From NCBI GenBank assembly GCA_022772085.1, contig JALFBN010000003.1, positions 186,001 to 250,000 of the forward strand: a stretch of 64,000 nucleotides of DNA, in the 5' to 3' direction. This document shows, piece after piece, positions 1 through 7,670 of this stretch. The notes beneath the pieces were generated by a model that did not search any database, was not told where the DNA came from, and was given only the letters and a program-made list of their open reading frames with translations. The DNA is from Porphyromonas sp. Its GTDB lineage: Bacteria; Bacteroidota; Bacteroidia; Bacteroidales; Porphyromonadaceae. A program made the translations under genes and the position numbers. The stretch's first letter is position 1. The number at the start of each line of letters is the position of its first letter.

Positions 1-1047
1 CTTAATGGCAAAAAAGATCTCACGGAAGCAGAAGCCGTTGCAGATATTATTGTAGCAGAGAGTGCCGTCCAACATCGTATTGCTCTACAACAAATACAAG
101 GAAGACTTCGCACAGAACTAGAGGGATTGCACAGTGCTCTCCTCAAATTTGCGTCTCTCATGGAGTTGGAATTGGACTTCAGTGAGGAAGATGTCGAGTT
201 TGCCAACAGGGAGCAATTGCACACCTTAGCCGTCTCAATCGGTCAGCGTATTGACCAACTTATTGCTAGTTTTAATCAGGGAAAAAGTTTGCATGATGGT
301 ATTCCCATCGCGATTATAGGTGAACCGAATACAGGTAAGAGTACGCTACTCAACGCTTTGTTACAAGAGGAGCGAGCCATTGTAAGTGATATTGCGGGCA
401 CAACTCGAGATACTATTGAAGAACGTTTGATTATCGAGGGGGTCCTTTTTAGGATCATTGACACAGCAGGACTAAGAGAGACAAGCGATCCCATCGAACG
501 TATTGGTATTGATCGCACCTATCAAAAGGCAGAGAAAGCCACAATTATTTTGGTACTTCTCGATGCCGTAAAAGTCTTACAAAGAGGGATAGATTCGCTT
601 CTTGCACAGCTAGAACCCATAAAATCAGAGTCGAAGCAACAGATTATCTTGATCAATAAGATGGATCTGATCCCTGATAGCAAGGATCAAGAGCAGGCCC
701 TTTCTTTGGTCACTTCTCATTTCCCTGAAAATTGCATCATACCATTATCGGCCAAAGAGGGACTTGGCATAAAGTCCCTTCAGGAGGCGATGCTCACTAC
801 AAGTGGTGCATTACAAATCGGAGAAGAGGATATCTTTATCACGAACGAACGCCACCTAAAAGCACTTCAAGAGGCAAGAGAATACTTACTTCGGGTCCTT
901 GACGCATTGGATACAGGGGTTTCTGCGGATCTAATTGTTCATGATCTACGATTTGTACTGAATGCTCTCGGTGAAATTACAGGAGACACCATCTCTGGAG
1001 AAGATATCCTTCACTCCATTTTTACTCACTTTTGCATCGGCAAGTAG
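1..1047 (+). CDS. mnmE: tRNA modification GTPase MnmE (TrmE), 5'-truncated by window edge
   Basis: MnmE, with MnmG, modifies the wobble uridine (cmnm5U) of certain tRNAs in the cytoplasm. The reading frame is open from base 1, where the translation (LNGKKDLTEAEAVADIIVAES) matches the helical domain upstream of the G domain, so the track start at 127 is an internal TTG and the true start lies outside the window. G-domain motifs are clear: GEPNTGKS (G1), GTTRDT (G2), DTAGLRE (G3) and NKMD (G4). The protein ends in FCIGK, the conserved C-terminus carrying the catalytic Cys, so the 3' end is complete. An integrative element lies directly downstream, and its insertion has not damaged the gene. Confidence 0.97.
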   Translation, partial: LNGKKDLTEAEAVADIIVAESAVQHRIALQQIQGRLRTELEGLHSALLKFASLMELELDFSEEDVEFANREQLHTLAVSIGQRIDQLIASFNQGKSLHDGIPIAIIGEPNTGKSTLLNALLQEERAIVSDIAGTTRDTIEERLIIEGVLFRIIDTAGLRETSDPIERIGIDRTYQKAEKATIILVLLDAVKVLQRGIDSLLAQLEPIKSESKQQIILINKMDLIPDSKDQEQALSLVTSHFPENCIIPLSAKEGLGIKSLQEAMLTTSGALQIGEEDIFITNERHLKALQEAREYLLRVLDALDTGVSADLIVHDLRFVLNALGEITGDTISGEDILHSIFTHFCIGK

Positions 1048-1088
1048 TCGCTGATTACCAACGATAACGAAGCATCACCAAATATCAC

Positions 1089-1113
1089 AAAGGCACTCAT
1101 TATGAGTGCCTTT
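1089..1113 (+). terminator. Intrinsic terminator of mnmE
   Basis: AAAGGCACTCAT, one T, then ATGAGTGCCTTT forms a perfect 12-bp inverted repeat followed by a T/C-rich tract, 42 nt after the mnmE stop. It marks the last recognisably chromosomal feature before the mobile element. Confidence 0.8.
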
Positions 1114-1170
1114 CCTTTTGCCTTTTCTGTTCGTTAGGCATCGTTCGACGCTGTTCTTTCGCACATTTCT

Positions 1171-1285
1171 GTACCTCATTTGTACCGCAGGCTCCTCACC
1201 CGCCCGACAGCCCCTCGCGTATATACCGAGATGCCGGACAAAGTTGACAATGGCTGACAATAATTGACGATAGTAGACAAATAAT
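1171..1285. repeat. Iteron-like direct repeats at the left end of the mobile element
   Basis: Two sets of short repeats sit between mnmE and the first element gene. First, TGTACCTCA and TGTACCGCA are spaced 11 bp apart (about 1170-1189). Second, roughly 11-bp copies of a TTGACAAT-like unit follow (GTTGACAATGG, CTGACAATAA, TTGACGATAG, TAGACAAATAATGG; about 1240-1285). Arrays like this next to an integrase commonly bind integrase or excisionase arms. That role is inference. The last unit shares GACAAATAAT with sites upstream of the integrase and, in variant form, of the second HTH gene. Confidence 0.45.
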
Positions 1286-1291
1286 GGCGAA

Positions 1292-2206
1292 ATGATAAGT
1301 GATATGGCAGGAAGCAAAATACCCATCAAGAAAATATGCGAGTATTGTAATTCAGAGTTTTACGCTCACAAGGGAAGTACAAGATATTGTTCGCACACTT
1401 GCAATAGTAGAGCCTATAAACAAATGAAGCGAGAGGCGAAAACACGTACTATTGAAACAGCAGAACAAGAGAAAAAAGTCAAGGATATTATATCTCGTCC
1501 TTACCTCAAAATCTCAGAAGCTGGAAGGTTGCTCGGAGTCGCTCGACAGACTATATATGAGCACATTTATGCTGGTCGCCTCAGAGCCTCCAAGATAACA
1601 AGCCGTCTTTCTGTTGTCAGGCGTGAAGACATTGAGCTGATGTTAGCGGAGCGGCCTTATGAGAAGCGACAACCAAGAGATACAATCGTAATCACTGATC
1701 TATATACGACAGACGAGGTCTGCGAGACCTACACTATTGCTCGTTCTACACTCTTTGCGATAGCCAAACGTGAGCATATTCCTCGCACTCATAACCGAGG
1801 TAAGACCTATTGGAGTAAACGACACATTGATGCCTACTTTGCGAAGAAAGCCCCCGATGCTTCGATTACAGAATGGTGTACAGCCGAAGATATATCGTCT
1901 CGCTTTGGCATGACTACTACAGCGGTCTACAACTTCGTCTTTGACCACAATATTCCCAAGAAGAAGGTCAAAGGGAAAAGTTATTACTCTACACAGCACG
2001 TGGAAGAAGCCAAAGGAATAATCGAAGCCACAGCACCAAGTTACTACACGGTCAAAGAAGCGATGGCTAAGTATGGTCTTACTCGTGACCAACTCTACCA
2101 CTATACCAAGAAACATAACATACCGAAGGTGAAGCAAGGGCGTAATATCCTCATCTCCCAACGTGAACTTGATGAAGCATTACAACCACCAAGCATCATT
2201 CGATAG
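1292..2206 (+). CDS. Zinc-finger plus four tandem helix-turn-helix domains, mobile-element regulator
   Basis: 304 aa. An N-terminal Cys cluster (CEYC followed by YCSHTC) resembles a small zinc finger. It is followed by an excisionase/MerR-like HTH (ISEAGRLLGVARQTIYEHI) and three further HTH-like units of about 50 residues, beginning YTTDEV, CTAEDI and YYTVKEA, each with a basic wing ending in Y/I-x-S and a short helix. No enzyme motif is visible. Similar multi-HTH proteins precede the integrase in Bacteroidetes mobilizable elements. The likely role is binding the end repeats or controlling excision (inference). Translation could start at 1292 or at the in-frame ATG at 1304. The integrase follows 45-87 nt downstream. 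Confidence 0.75.
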   Translation: MISDMAGSKIPIKKICEYCNSEFYAHKGSTRYCSHTCNSRAYKQMKREAKTRTIETAEQEKKVKDIISRPYLKISEAGRLLGVARQTIYEHIYAGRLRASKITSRLSVVRREDIELMLAERPYEKRQPRDTIVITDLYTTDEVCETYTIARSTLFAIAKREHIPRTHNRGKTYWSKRHIDAYFAKKAPDASITEWCTAEDISSRFGMTTTAVYNFVFDHNIPKKKVKGKSYYSTQHVEEAKGIIEATAPSYYTVKEAMAKYGLTRDQLYHYTKKHNIPKVKQGRNILISQRELDEALQPPSIIR

Positions 2207-2228
2207 GTTATTTCTCGGTGCTTTATCC

Positions 2229-2266
2229 CACCGAAAGAACACTGATTTCCTTTGCTGACAAATAAT
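2229..2266. promoter_or_regulatory. 38-bp regulatory repeat, copy 1 (upstream of integrase)
   Basis: CACCGAAAGAACACTGATTTCC continues to CAAATAAT. It matches 4234-4271 at 34 of 38 positions. Each copy lies just upstream of an element gene, so a shared operator for an element-encoded HTH protein is the simplest reading (inference). Confidence 0.5.
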
Positions 2267-2293
2267 AAGTATCACCCACTAATCAATAGAAGT

Positions 2294-3397
2294 ATGAGAC
2301 ATACATGTACTAAAGTGACATTGAGACAGAGATTGTATGACAGCGGACGGATTTCGCTTTATTTGGACTACTATCCTGCTATCCGCAATCCCGAGACAAT
2401 GCAGATGACAAGGCGAGAGTATCTGGGCATCTATCTATACGCCCAGCCCAAGAATGAGATGGAGCGTTCGTTCAACAATGATATGCTGAACAAAGCTGAG
2501 GCTATCCGCTGTATTCGTGTTCAGTCGCTCATCAATGAACAGTTTGGCTTCCTTGATAGAACCAAGATGAAAACCGACTTCCTTGCCTACTTCCTGAAGA
2601 TGTGCCGAAAGAAAGACCAAAAGTGGCGCATCGTCTACCAACACTTCTACAACTATGTGCAAGGACATTGCACCTTTGGAGATGTGACCATAGAGCTCTG
2701 CCAAGGCTTTAGAGAGTACCTCCTTGATGCCAAGCAACTCAAGCGAACAGGGAAGGTGTCCGTTAATTCGGCAGCGGGATATTTCTCCACCTTTCGGGGA
2801 TTGCTGAAGATAGCCTACCGAGACAAATGGTTGAGAGAGAATATCAATGATTTCTTAGACAAGATAGAGGCCAAGGAAGTCAAGAAGGAGTATCTAACCC
2901 TTGATGAGGTAAAGCTGTTGGCACAAACACCTTGTGAGCACGAGGTCCTTAAACGAGCCTCCCTCTTCTCCTGCCTTACCGGATTACGTATCAGTGATAT
3001 TCTGAACCTCTGCTGGGAAGACTTTGAACTTGCACCAGACCAAGGGTATTGCATTCGTATCAAGACACAGAAAACTTCGACCGAAGCCACTCTCCCTATC
3101 AGCTACGAAGCCTATAAATTGTGTGGCGAACCGACTTCGGGCAAAGTCTTTAGAGGTTTACAACGAAGTATGATAAACTATCCGCTGAAGAAATGGATCA
3201 AGCAAGCAGGTATCACGAAGCATATTACCTTTCACTGCTTCCGCCATTCTTATGCTGTGATACAAATTTCATTAGGTACAGACATCTACACGGTATCCAA
3301 GATGCTAACGCACAAGAACGTCTCCACGACACAAATCTATGCTGACCTTGTGAACTCGAAAAAGCGAGAAACAGCTGAGAAGATTTCTCTAAAGTGA
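2294..3397 (+). CDS. Tyrosine recombinase / site-specific integrase
   Basis: Catalyses integration and excision of the element. The N-terminal part carries the core-binding SAM-like domain of Bacteroidetes integrases (RISLYLDYYPAIRNPET, then a helical region around residues 100-180). The catalytic domain shows TGLRISD (first Arg), FHCFRHSYA (His-x-x-Arg), a later His in THKN, and the nucleophile Tyr in TTQIYADL. The ORF is open from 2252, but the ATG at 2294 (MRHTCTKVTLRQR) fits the family N-terminus better, so I use it. Length (367 aa) is normal and the gene appears intact. It lies between two HTH genes and downstream of regulatory repeat copy 1. Confidence 0.9.
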   Translation: MRHTCTKVTLRQRLYDSGRISLYLDYYPAIRNPETMQMTRREYLGIYLYAQPKNEMERSFNNDMLNKAEAIRCIRVQSLINEQFGFLDRTKMKTDFLAYFLKMCRKKDQKWRIVYQHFYNYVQGHCTFGDVTIELCQGFREYLLDAKQLKRTGKVSVNSAAGYFSTFRGLLKIAYRDKWLRENINDFLDKIEAKEVKKEYLTLDEVKLLAQTPCEHEVLKRASLFSCLTGLRISDILNLCWEDFELAPDQGYCIRIKTQKTSTEATLPISYEAYKLCGEPTSGKVFRGLQRSMINYPLKKWIKQAGITKHITFHCFRHSYAVIQISLGTDIYTVSKMLTHKNVSTTQIYADLVNSKKRETAEKISLK

Positions 3398-3461
3398 AAC
3401 TTGTATTTACTTCCTTTTCCCTATGCTTCCCACTATTTCCCTAAGTAATGAATGGTGATGA

Positions 3462-3497
3462 ATACTTGTCTATGTTTGCACCAAAGCATAGATAAGT
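3462..3497. promoter_or_regulatory. 13-bp inverted repeat abutting a start codon
   Basis: ATACTTGTCTATG and CATAGATAAGTAT form a 12-of-13 inverted repeat around TTTGCACCAAAG, whose TTTG and CAAA can also pair. The right arm ends at the base before the ATG at 3498. The centre contains TATGTTTG, a match to the Bacteroidetes -7 box TAnnTTTG. It may be an operator over a promoter, a hairpin that masks the start, or a terminator of the integrase (no T-run follows). Confidence 0.5.
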
Positions 3498-4220
3498 ATG
3501 AAGCCATCAAGCACTAACGATAACTATATTCCTCAAACAATCACCCTCGGGTGTATTGTCCTATTTTCCCTTGCCGTTCGTTCTACTACTTTGAGTTGTG
3601 GAGCGGACGGCTTTACTGCGTTCTGCGTTTTTCTTATTTGTTCCGTCGTCTTCTTTTTGCTCTTTCTAGCGGTGCAATCATTACTCGAAGAATTCTTCGG
3701 GCATATCTTTAGATCTCAGGAGAGAGAGGTCATCGAACCTCCGAAGACAATTTTCCCAACACCATCGCCATCAAACTATGAGCAGTTTCGTCAAGAGGCT
3801 TTTCAAGTAAAGGCAAGAGAAGAGCAAAAGAAAATGGAAGTCGTCACCTCCTACACCCAAAGGACACTTGCGGCCTATATGAGAGAGGAAGAGCTGACAA
3901 AACTTTACGAACAGATTACCCGCTATCTGTCCTCTGAATGGAGTATTGAGAATAGCCAAGATATCAAAATCTCCTCCCAACTCAAGAGCATTGATCTAAT
4001 GCACTTTGGATGGAACATATCTCGCCCTTTCGGGAAGAAAAGAGAAGATATAGCCTTTTTTCTCAAACACACTTTTGCCCATACCTTGAGAGATGTAGAG
4101 GTAAGTTCTATCCAACGAAAGCTCACCAATACAGAGGGGAAATACCTTATCCCTCTCTGTAAAGACCTTGTCATTGATGAGCATTCAACCCCATTTGAAA
4201 GTTATCCAAAAGTTACTTGA
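3498..4220 (+). CDS. Two-helix membrane protein of mobilizable element, function unknown
   Basis: 240 aa. Two hydrophobic helices lie near the N-terminus (about residues 13-32 and 40-65), followed by a charged cytoplasmic region rich in Glu, Gln and Lys that probably forms helices, and a C-terminal segment with no motif I recognise. It lies between the integrase and the second HTH gene on the same strand. The start codon sits directly behind a strong inverted repeat. I do not recognise the family. Position and topology would fit an accessory or exclusion-type protein, but nothing in the sequence proves this. Confidence 0.6.
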   Translation: MKPSSTNDNYIPQTITLGCIVLFSLAVRSTTLSCGADGFTAFCVFLICSVVFFLLFLAVQSLLEEFFGHIFRSQEREVIEPPKTIFPTPSPSNYEQFRQEAFQVKAREEQKKMEVVTSYTQRTLAAYMREEELTKLYEQITRYLSSEWSIENSQDIKISSQLKSIDLMHFGWNISRPFGKKREDIAFFLKHTFAHTLRDVEVSSIQRKLTNTEGKYLIPLCKDLVIDEHSTPFESYPKVT

Positions 4221-4233
4221 AGGTGTTGTAGCG

Positions 4234-4271
4234 CACCGAGAGAACACCGATTTCCTTTGCTCGCAAATAAT
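4234..4271. promoter_or_regulatory. 38-bp regulatory repeat, copy 2 (upstream of excisionase-like gene)
   Basis: CACCGAGAGAACACCGATTTCC continues to CAAATAAT, with only four differences from 2229-2266. Its end overlaps TCGCAAATAA (4261-4270), which forms a perfect 10-bp inverted repeat with TTATTTGCGA (4301-4310) just before the ATG at 4313. Confidence 0.5.
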
Positions 4272-4312
4272 CAGAAACCCGCAGGGCAACCTGCACAAAT
4301 TTATTTGCGAAC

Positions 4313-4675
4313 ATGGACAAAGAAATTACATTCGACAAGTTACCTGAAGCGGTAACGTATCTGACCGAACAGGTCTCTGCCATCAAAGAGATGGTTTCGG
4401 TACTGCGTCCTCCTATACCTGAAGAGAAGTCTCTCATTGGTATAGATGAAGCGTGCAAAGTCATTCAAAAAGCAAAACCTACCATCTATGCTCTCGTCCG
4501 TAAGGGGATTATCCCAGCTTACAAACGGGGCAAGAAGCTCTATTTCTATAAAGAAGAGCTACTGCAATGGGTAGAAAGCGGACGTAAAGGTATCCTTTAT
4601 GCGCCCTCCTCAGAGGAACAATTATCCTCCATAAGAGCAGGCATCCGACACAAGCCTAAATCATTCAAAGGATAA
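4313..4675 (+). CDS. Excisionase-like helix-turn-helix protein (HTH_17)
   Basis: 120 aa. The central region (IGIDEACKVIQKAKPTIYAL, then VRKGIIPAYKRGKKLYFYKEELLQW) is the classic winged helix of the excisionase/HTH_17 family seen in Bacteroides mobile elements. It is preceded by an N-terminal segment predicted to be helical. Such proteins bind DNA at element ends or act as transcription factors for the mobilization genes. It lies 6 nt upstream of the DUF3987 gene, so the two are likely cotranscribed. An inverted repeat in its own leader suggests autoregulation (inference). Confidence 0.8.
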   Translation: MDKEITFDKLPEAVTYLTEQVSAIKEMVSVLRPPIPEEKSLIGIDEACKVIQKAKPTIYALVRKGIIPAYKRGKKLYFYKEELLQWVESGRKGILYAPSSEEQLSSIRAGIRHKPKSFKG

Positions 4676-4681
4676 TGGGCT

Positions 4682-6058
4682 ATGGGAGAACAAACAATCG
4701 TGCCAGAAGTCCTGCTGGATAAAGCCATCGAATTGGGATTGTCATTCTCAGACTCTGCTTTTCCCATTGGTATCTTTCCCTCTGAGATACGAAATATCAT
4801 TGCTGAAGTCCACGAGTGTCAAGGTTTTCCTATCGACTATATCGCATCGGCAATGCTGGTGGCTATCGCTGTTGGCATAGGGAATACGCATCTTGTCCAA
4901 CTCAAACGAGGGTGGCAAGAAAGTGCAATGCTTTACGTGGCATTAGTCGGACGCCCTGGCACGAACAAAAGTCATCCGCTTAGTTTTGCGATGAAACCTT
5001 TTCTTGACTTTGACTATCAGGAGAATAAGCTCTACGAACAAGCCTTCACTGAGTATGACAATATTGCACGGATGAGCCGTAAGGAGCGTATAGAGGCTGG
5101 TCACTCAGAGCAACCGACAGAGCCTATACGAAGAAGATTTATCGTCTCTGACATCACGCCCGAAGGTTTGAGTTTTATCCATGCTCAGAATAAGCGAGGT
5201 CTTTGTTTGTGGACGGATGAATTATCGGCTTGGTTCAAGAACTTCAATCGCTACAACAGCGGTTCCGAGGAGCAGTTTTGGCTCTCTGTGTTTAGTGCTA
5301 AAGCGACCATCAGTGATCGTAAGGGAAATCGAAGTTCCATCTTTATCAAGCGTCCCTATATCTCTGTTGTAGGCACCATCCAAAAGAAGATACTCGGAGA
5401 GCTATCCAAGGGGGAACGCTCCAGTAATGGTTTTATAGACCGTATCCTTTTTGTGATGCCCAATCTACAGCAGAAAGCACGATGGAGCAGATCAGAACTT
5501 CCCGAAAGCACCGAAGGACGATGGTCAAGTATCATTCAGCAACTTATTGAGATACCTTGCTCCAAAGACGAAGAAGGCGAACTACATCCTGAGATTATCC
5601 CCTTTGCCGAGGATGCCAAGGCTCGACTTTATATGTGGCAAGAGGAGCATGCCAAACTCTGCGATACCGAATCCAACGAAACTCTCGTCGGGGTCTACTG
5701 TAAGTTGGAAGTGTATGTCATTCGCTTTTGTCTCATCATCCAAATGGCTCGTTGGGCGTGTTCCGAGGGAGATAAGACCGAGATTGACCTTGTTTCTGTG
5801 GAACGAGCCATCACTCTTACCGAGTATTTTCGCCACTCGGCACAACAAGTGCACTCAGAGATTGCAGGTGTTCATCTCACTCAGCAACAGCAGCAACTCC
5901 TTGCCGAACTGCCAGCATCTTTTCAGACTGCCGAAGCCCTGAGTATTGCCGAACGATTGGGGATGAAAGAGAGGGCTTTTAAGGATTTTCTCAGTCGCAA
6001 TATCGGACATCTCTTTACTAAGGAGCGACACGGACTTTACCATAAACTCAATGTTTAA
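4682..6058 (+). CDS. DUF3987-family ATPase of mobilizable element
   Basis: 458 aa. DUF3987 proteins are primase/helicase-like P-loop proteins found in phages and integrative elements. The visible P-loop is GRPGTNKS (about residue 92-99), followed by segments typical of the family (ISVVGTIQKKIL and a GERSSNGFIDRILF region). A helical C-terminal domain follows. It probably supports element replication or processing after transfer (inference from family). It lies between an excisionase-like gene and a zinc-finger/Toprim-like protein, the usual order in these Bacteroidetes elements. No truncation is seen. Confidence 0.8.
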   Translation: MGEQTIVPEVLLDKAIELGLSFSDSAFPIGIFPSEIRNIIAEVHECQGFPIDYIASAMLVAIAVGIGNTHLVQLKRGWQESAMLYVALVGRPGTNKSHPLSFAMKPFLDFDYQENKLYEQAFTEYDNIARMSRKERIEAGHSEQPTEPIRRRFIVSDITPEGLSFIHAQNKRGLCLWTDELSAWFKNFNRYNSGSEEQFWLSVFSAKATISDRKGNRSSIFIKRPYISVVGTIQKKILGELSKGERSSNGFIDRILFVMPNLQQKARWSRSELPESTEGRWSSIIQQLIEIPCSKDEEGELHPEIIPFAEDAKARLYMWQEEHAKLCDTESNETLVGVYCKLEVYVIRFCLIIQMARWACSEGDKTEIDLVSVERAITLTEYFRHSAQQVHSEIAGVHLTQQQQQLLAELPASFQTAEALSIAERLGMKERAFKDFLSRNIGHLFTKERHGLYHKLNV

Positions 6059-6155
6059 CCCAGCGCATTTTCTGCATTATCAGCATTTCCCTATTCCTTA
6101 TTAACTCGAAAGTGTACAAAGTGCAGATAGTGTGCTATTCAAATCAAATTTATCA

Positions 6156-7217
6156 ATGAGCAATTATAGATTCAAATTAGAACCATATAAAGGTGTGCGC
6201 ACACGCCATACCTGCCCAGCGTGCGAACGCCCCAGATGTTTCGCTCGCTACATAGACACAGAGGGAAAAATAGAGTTCCCTGATAACGTTGGACGTTGCG
6301 ATCACGAACAGCGTTGTGGCTACCACTTTACACCCAAAGATTACTTTGCCGAGCATCCATTAGCAAAAGAAGAGTTGTATTCGTCTGATAGTACCGACTA
6401 CAAACCGACACCAATCATTCTACCGCCATCTTTCATAGAGAAAGCAACGATGGAGCAGACCTTGAGAGGATATAAGCATAACAACCTCTATTGCTTTCTT
6501 TCCGAACAACTTGGAGAGGACGAAGCACTCCAATTGGTACATCGTTATCACGTTGGCACATCTAAACATTGGGAAGGAGCAACCGTATTCTGGCAGATAG
6601 ACACTATCGGAAGAGTCAGAACAGGCAAGATTATGCTCTACAATCCTGAGACTGGCAAGCGAGTAAAGCAACCATTCAATCATATCACATGGGTACATAG
6701 TTTGCTCAAACGCCCAAACTACAACCTTAGTCAATGCTTTTTCGGTGAGCATCTTCTTGACGCCGACAAGCAGAAACCAATCGCTTTGGTTGAGAGCGAA
6801 AAGACGGCACTCATTGCCTCTCATTATCTACCTCAATATCTGTGGTTGGCAACTGGCGGAAAGCACGGATGTTTCAAAAGCAGCAATCTTGTTCCCCTCT
6901 TCGGGCGTCAGGTAGTTCTCTTTCCCGACCTCGGGGCAACAGACTATTGGCAGGAGAAACTAAAGATGATGCAGAACCTCGGAATGGAGGTGCAGCTCTT
7001 TGACTATTTGGAGAAACATGCCTCCCTCCAAGACCGGCAAGCAGGTTACGATATTGCCGATTACCTCCTCCAAATCAAGACGCAAAGTAGTGTATTGAAA
7101 GACCTCATTCGGCAAAATCCCAACCTCCAACTTTTGGTCGATAAACTCGGACTTCAAGTCGTGAAAGAGCAAAGATTGGCACAACCTCTTCCACAGAAGA
7201 GAAGACTGCATAGGTAG
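6156..7217 (+). CDS. CHC2-like zinc-finger / Toprim-like primase-related protein
   Basis: 353 aa from the ATG at 6156 (MSNYRFKLEPYKG); the upstream codons in the track are unlikely to be translated. The N-terminus holds a zinc-ribbon of primase type: CPAC near the start, then CDHEQRCGYH. The central part contains LVESEKTALIASHYLP and later LFPDLGATDYW, resembling the Glu and Asp motifs of a Toprim fold. Known relatives are annotated as DUF6371 or CHC2-domain mobilization proteins. It probably works with the DUF3987 protein in DNA synthesis of the transferred strand (inference). The mob genes follow. Confidence 0.75.
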   Translation: MSNYRFKLEPYKGVRTRHTCPACERPRCFARYIDTEGKIEFPDNVGRCDHEQRCGYHFTPKDYFAEHPLAKEELYSSDSTDYKPTPIILPPSFIEKATMEQTLRGYKHNNLYCFLSEQLGEDEALQLVHRYHVGTSKHWEGATVFWQIDTIGRVRTGKIMLYNPETGKRVKQPFNHITWVHSLLKRPNYNLSQCFFGEHLLDADKQKPIALVESEKTALIASHYLPQYLWLATGGKHGCFKSSNLVPLFGRQVVLFPDLGATDYWQEKLKMMQNLGMEVQLFDYLEKHASLQDRQAGYDIADYLLQIKTQSSVLKDLIRQNPNLQLLVDKLGLQVVKEQRLAQPLPQKRRLHR

Positions 7218-7231
7218 AGAAGCAAGTTTGT

Positions 7232-7275
7232 GTTTTGGGTTACCCAAAACCTCCTTGACGCCCATCAAACAGGGC
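7232..7275. other. Candidate origin of transfer (oriT)
   Basis: GTTTTGGGT-T-ACCCAAAAC is a perfect 9-bp inverted repeat (7232-7250), followed 9 nt later by the small hairpin GCCC-ATCAAACA-GGGC (7260-7275). The pair sits in the about 100-bp gap directly upstream of mobC and the relaxase, where oriT is found in related mobilizable elements. The nick site cannot be assigned from sequence alone. Confidence 0.5.
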
Positions 7276-7316
7276 GAAATAATCCCGATGGTCTCATCAA
7301 TAAAACGAAAGAAACA

Positions 7317-7670
7317 ATGACAACAGAAGACAAAAAGAAAGGGGGACGCCCCACTAAAAAACTATCCGAGAAGAGAAGCTACTCCGTCCTACTCAAACTG
7401 AATACGATGGAGTACTTCACCCTCAAAAGTAAAGCCTCAGAGGCAGGTATCAATAAAAATGAATTTCTGAGAATGCTCATCTCTGAGAGTTTCATCAAGC
7501 CAAGAGTTACGCCTGAGCAGATGCGAGAGATACGCCAGCTCTCGGGCATAGCAAACAACATCAACCAAATTGCTCATCGCCTTCACACTTTTGGTATCTC
7601 TACCATGCCAACCGAGCTACGAATGCTCAAACTTTTAGTCGAAGAACAACTCAAAGCTCTGAAATCATGA
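7317..7670 (+). CDS. mobC: MobC-like relaxosome accessory protein
   Basis: 117 aa from the ATG at 7317 (MTTEDKKKGGRP). The N-terminal half is a ribbon-helix-helix type DNA-binding segment (SEKRSYSVLLKLNTMEYF, then KASEAGINKNEFLRMLI). The C-terminal half carries the MobC signature region (IRQLSGIANNINQIAHRLH). MobC proteins bind near oriT and help the relaxase open and nick the strand. The stop overlaps the start of the relaxase gene by 4 nt (ATGA), typical of translational coupling. The track ORF from 7230 would run through the candidate oriT and is less likely. Confidence 0.88.
   Translation: MTTEDKKKGGRPTKKLSEKRSYSVLLKLNTMEYFTLKSKASEAGINKNEFLRMLISESFIKPRVTPEQMREIRQLSGIANNINQIAHRLHTFGISTMPTELRMLKLLVEEQLKALKS

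Noticed and set aside
276-518. Track ORF on the minus strand inside mnmE, with many similar ORFs under hsdR, gyrB, ftsH and ATPase genes
   Set aside because: They lie wholly within clearly coding genes on the other strand and show no motif; treated as shadows.
1030-1047. Direct repeat of the mnmE 3' end as attachment core
   Set aside because: No second copy of TTTTGCATCGGCAAGTAG was found by eye in the intergenic regions; only partial, chance-level similarities.
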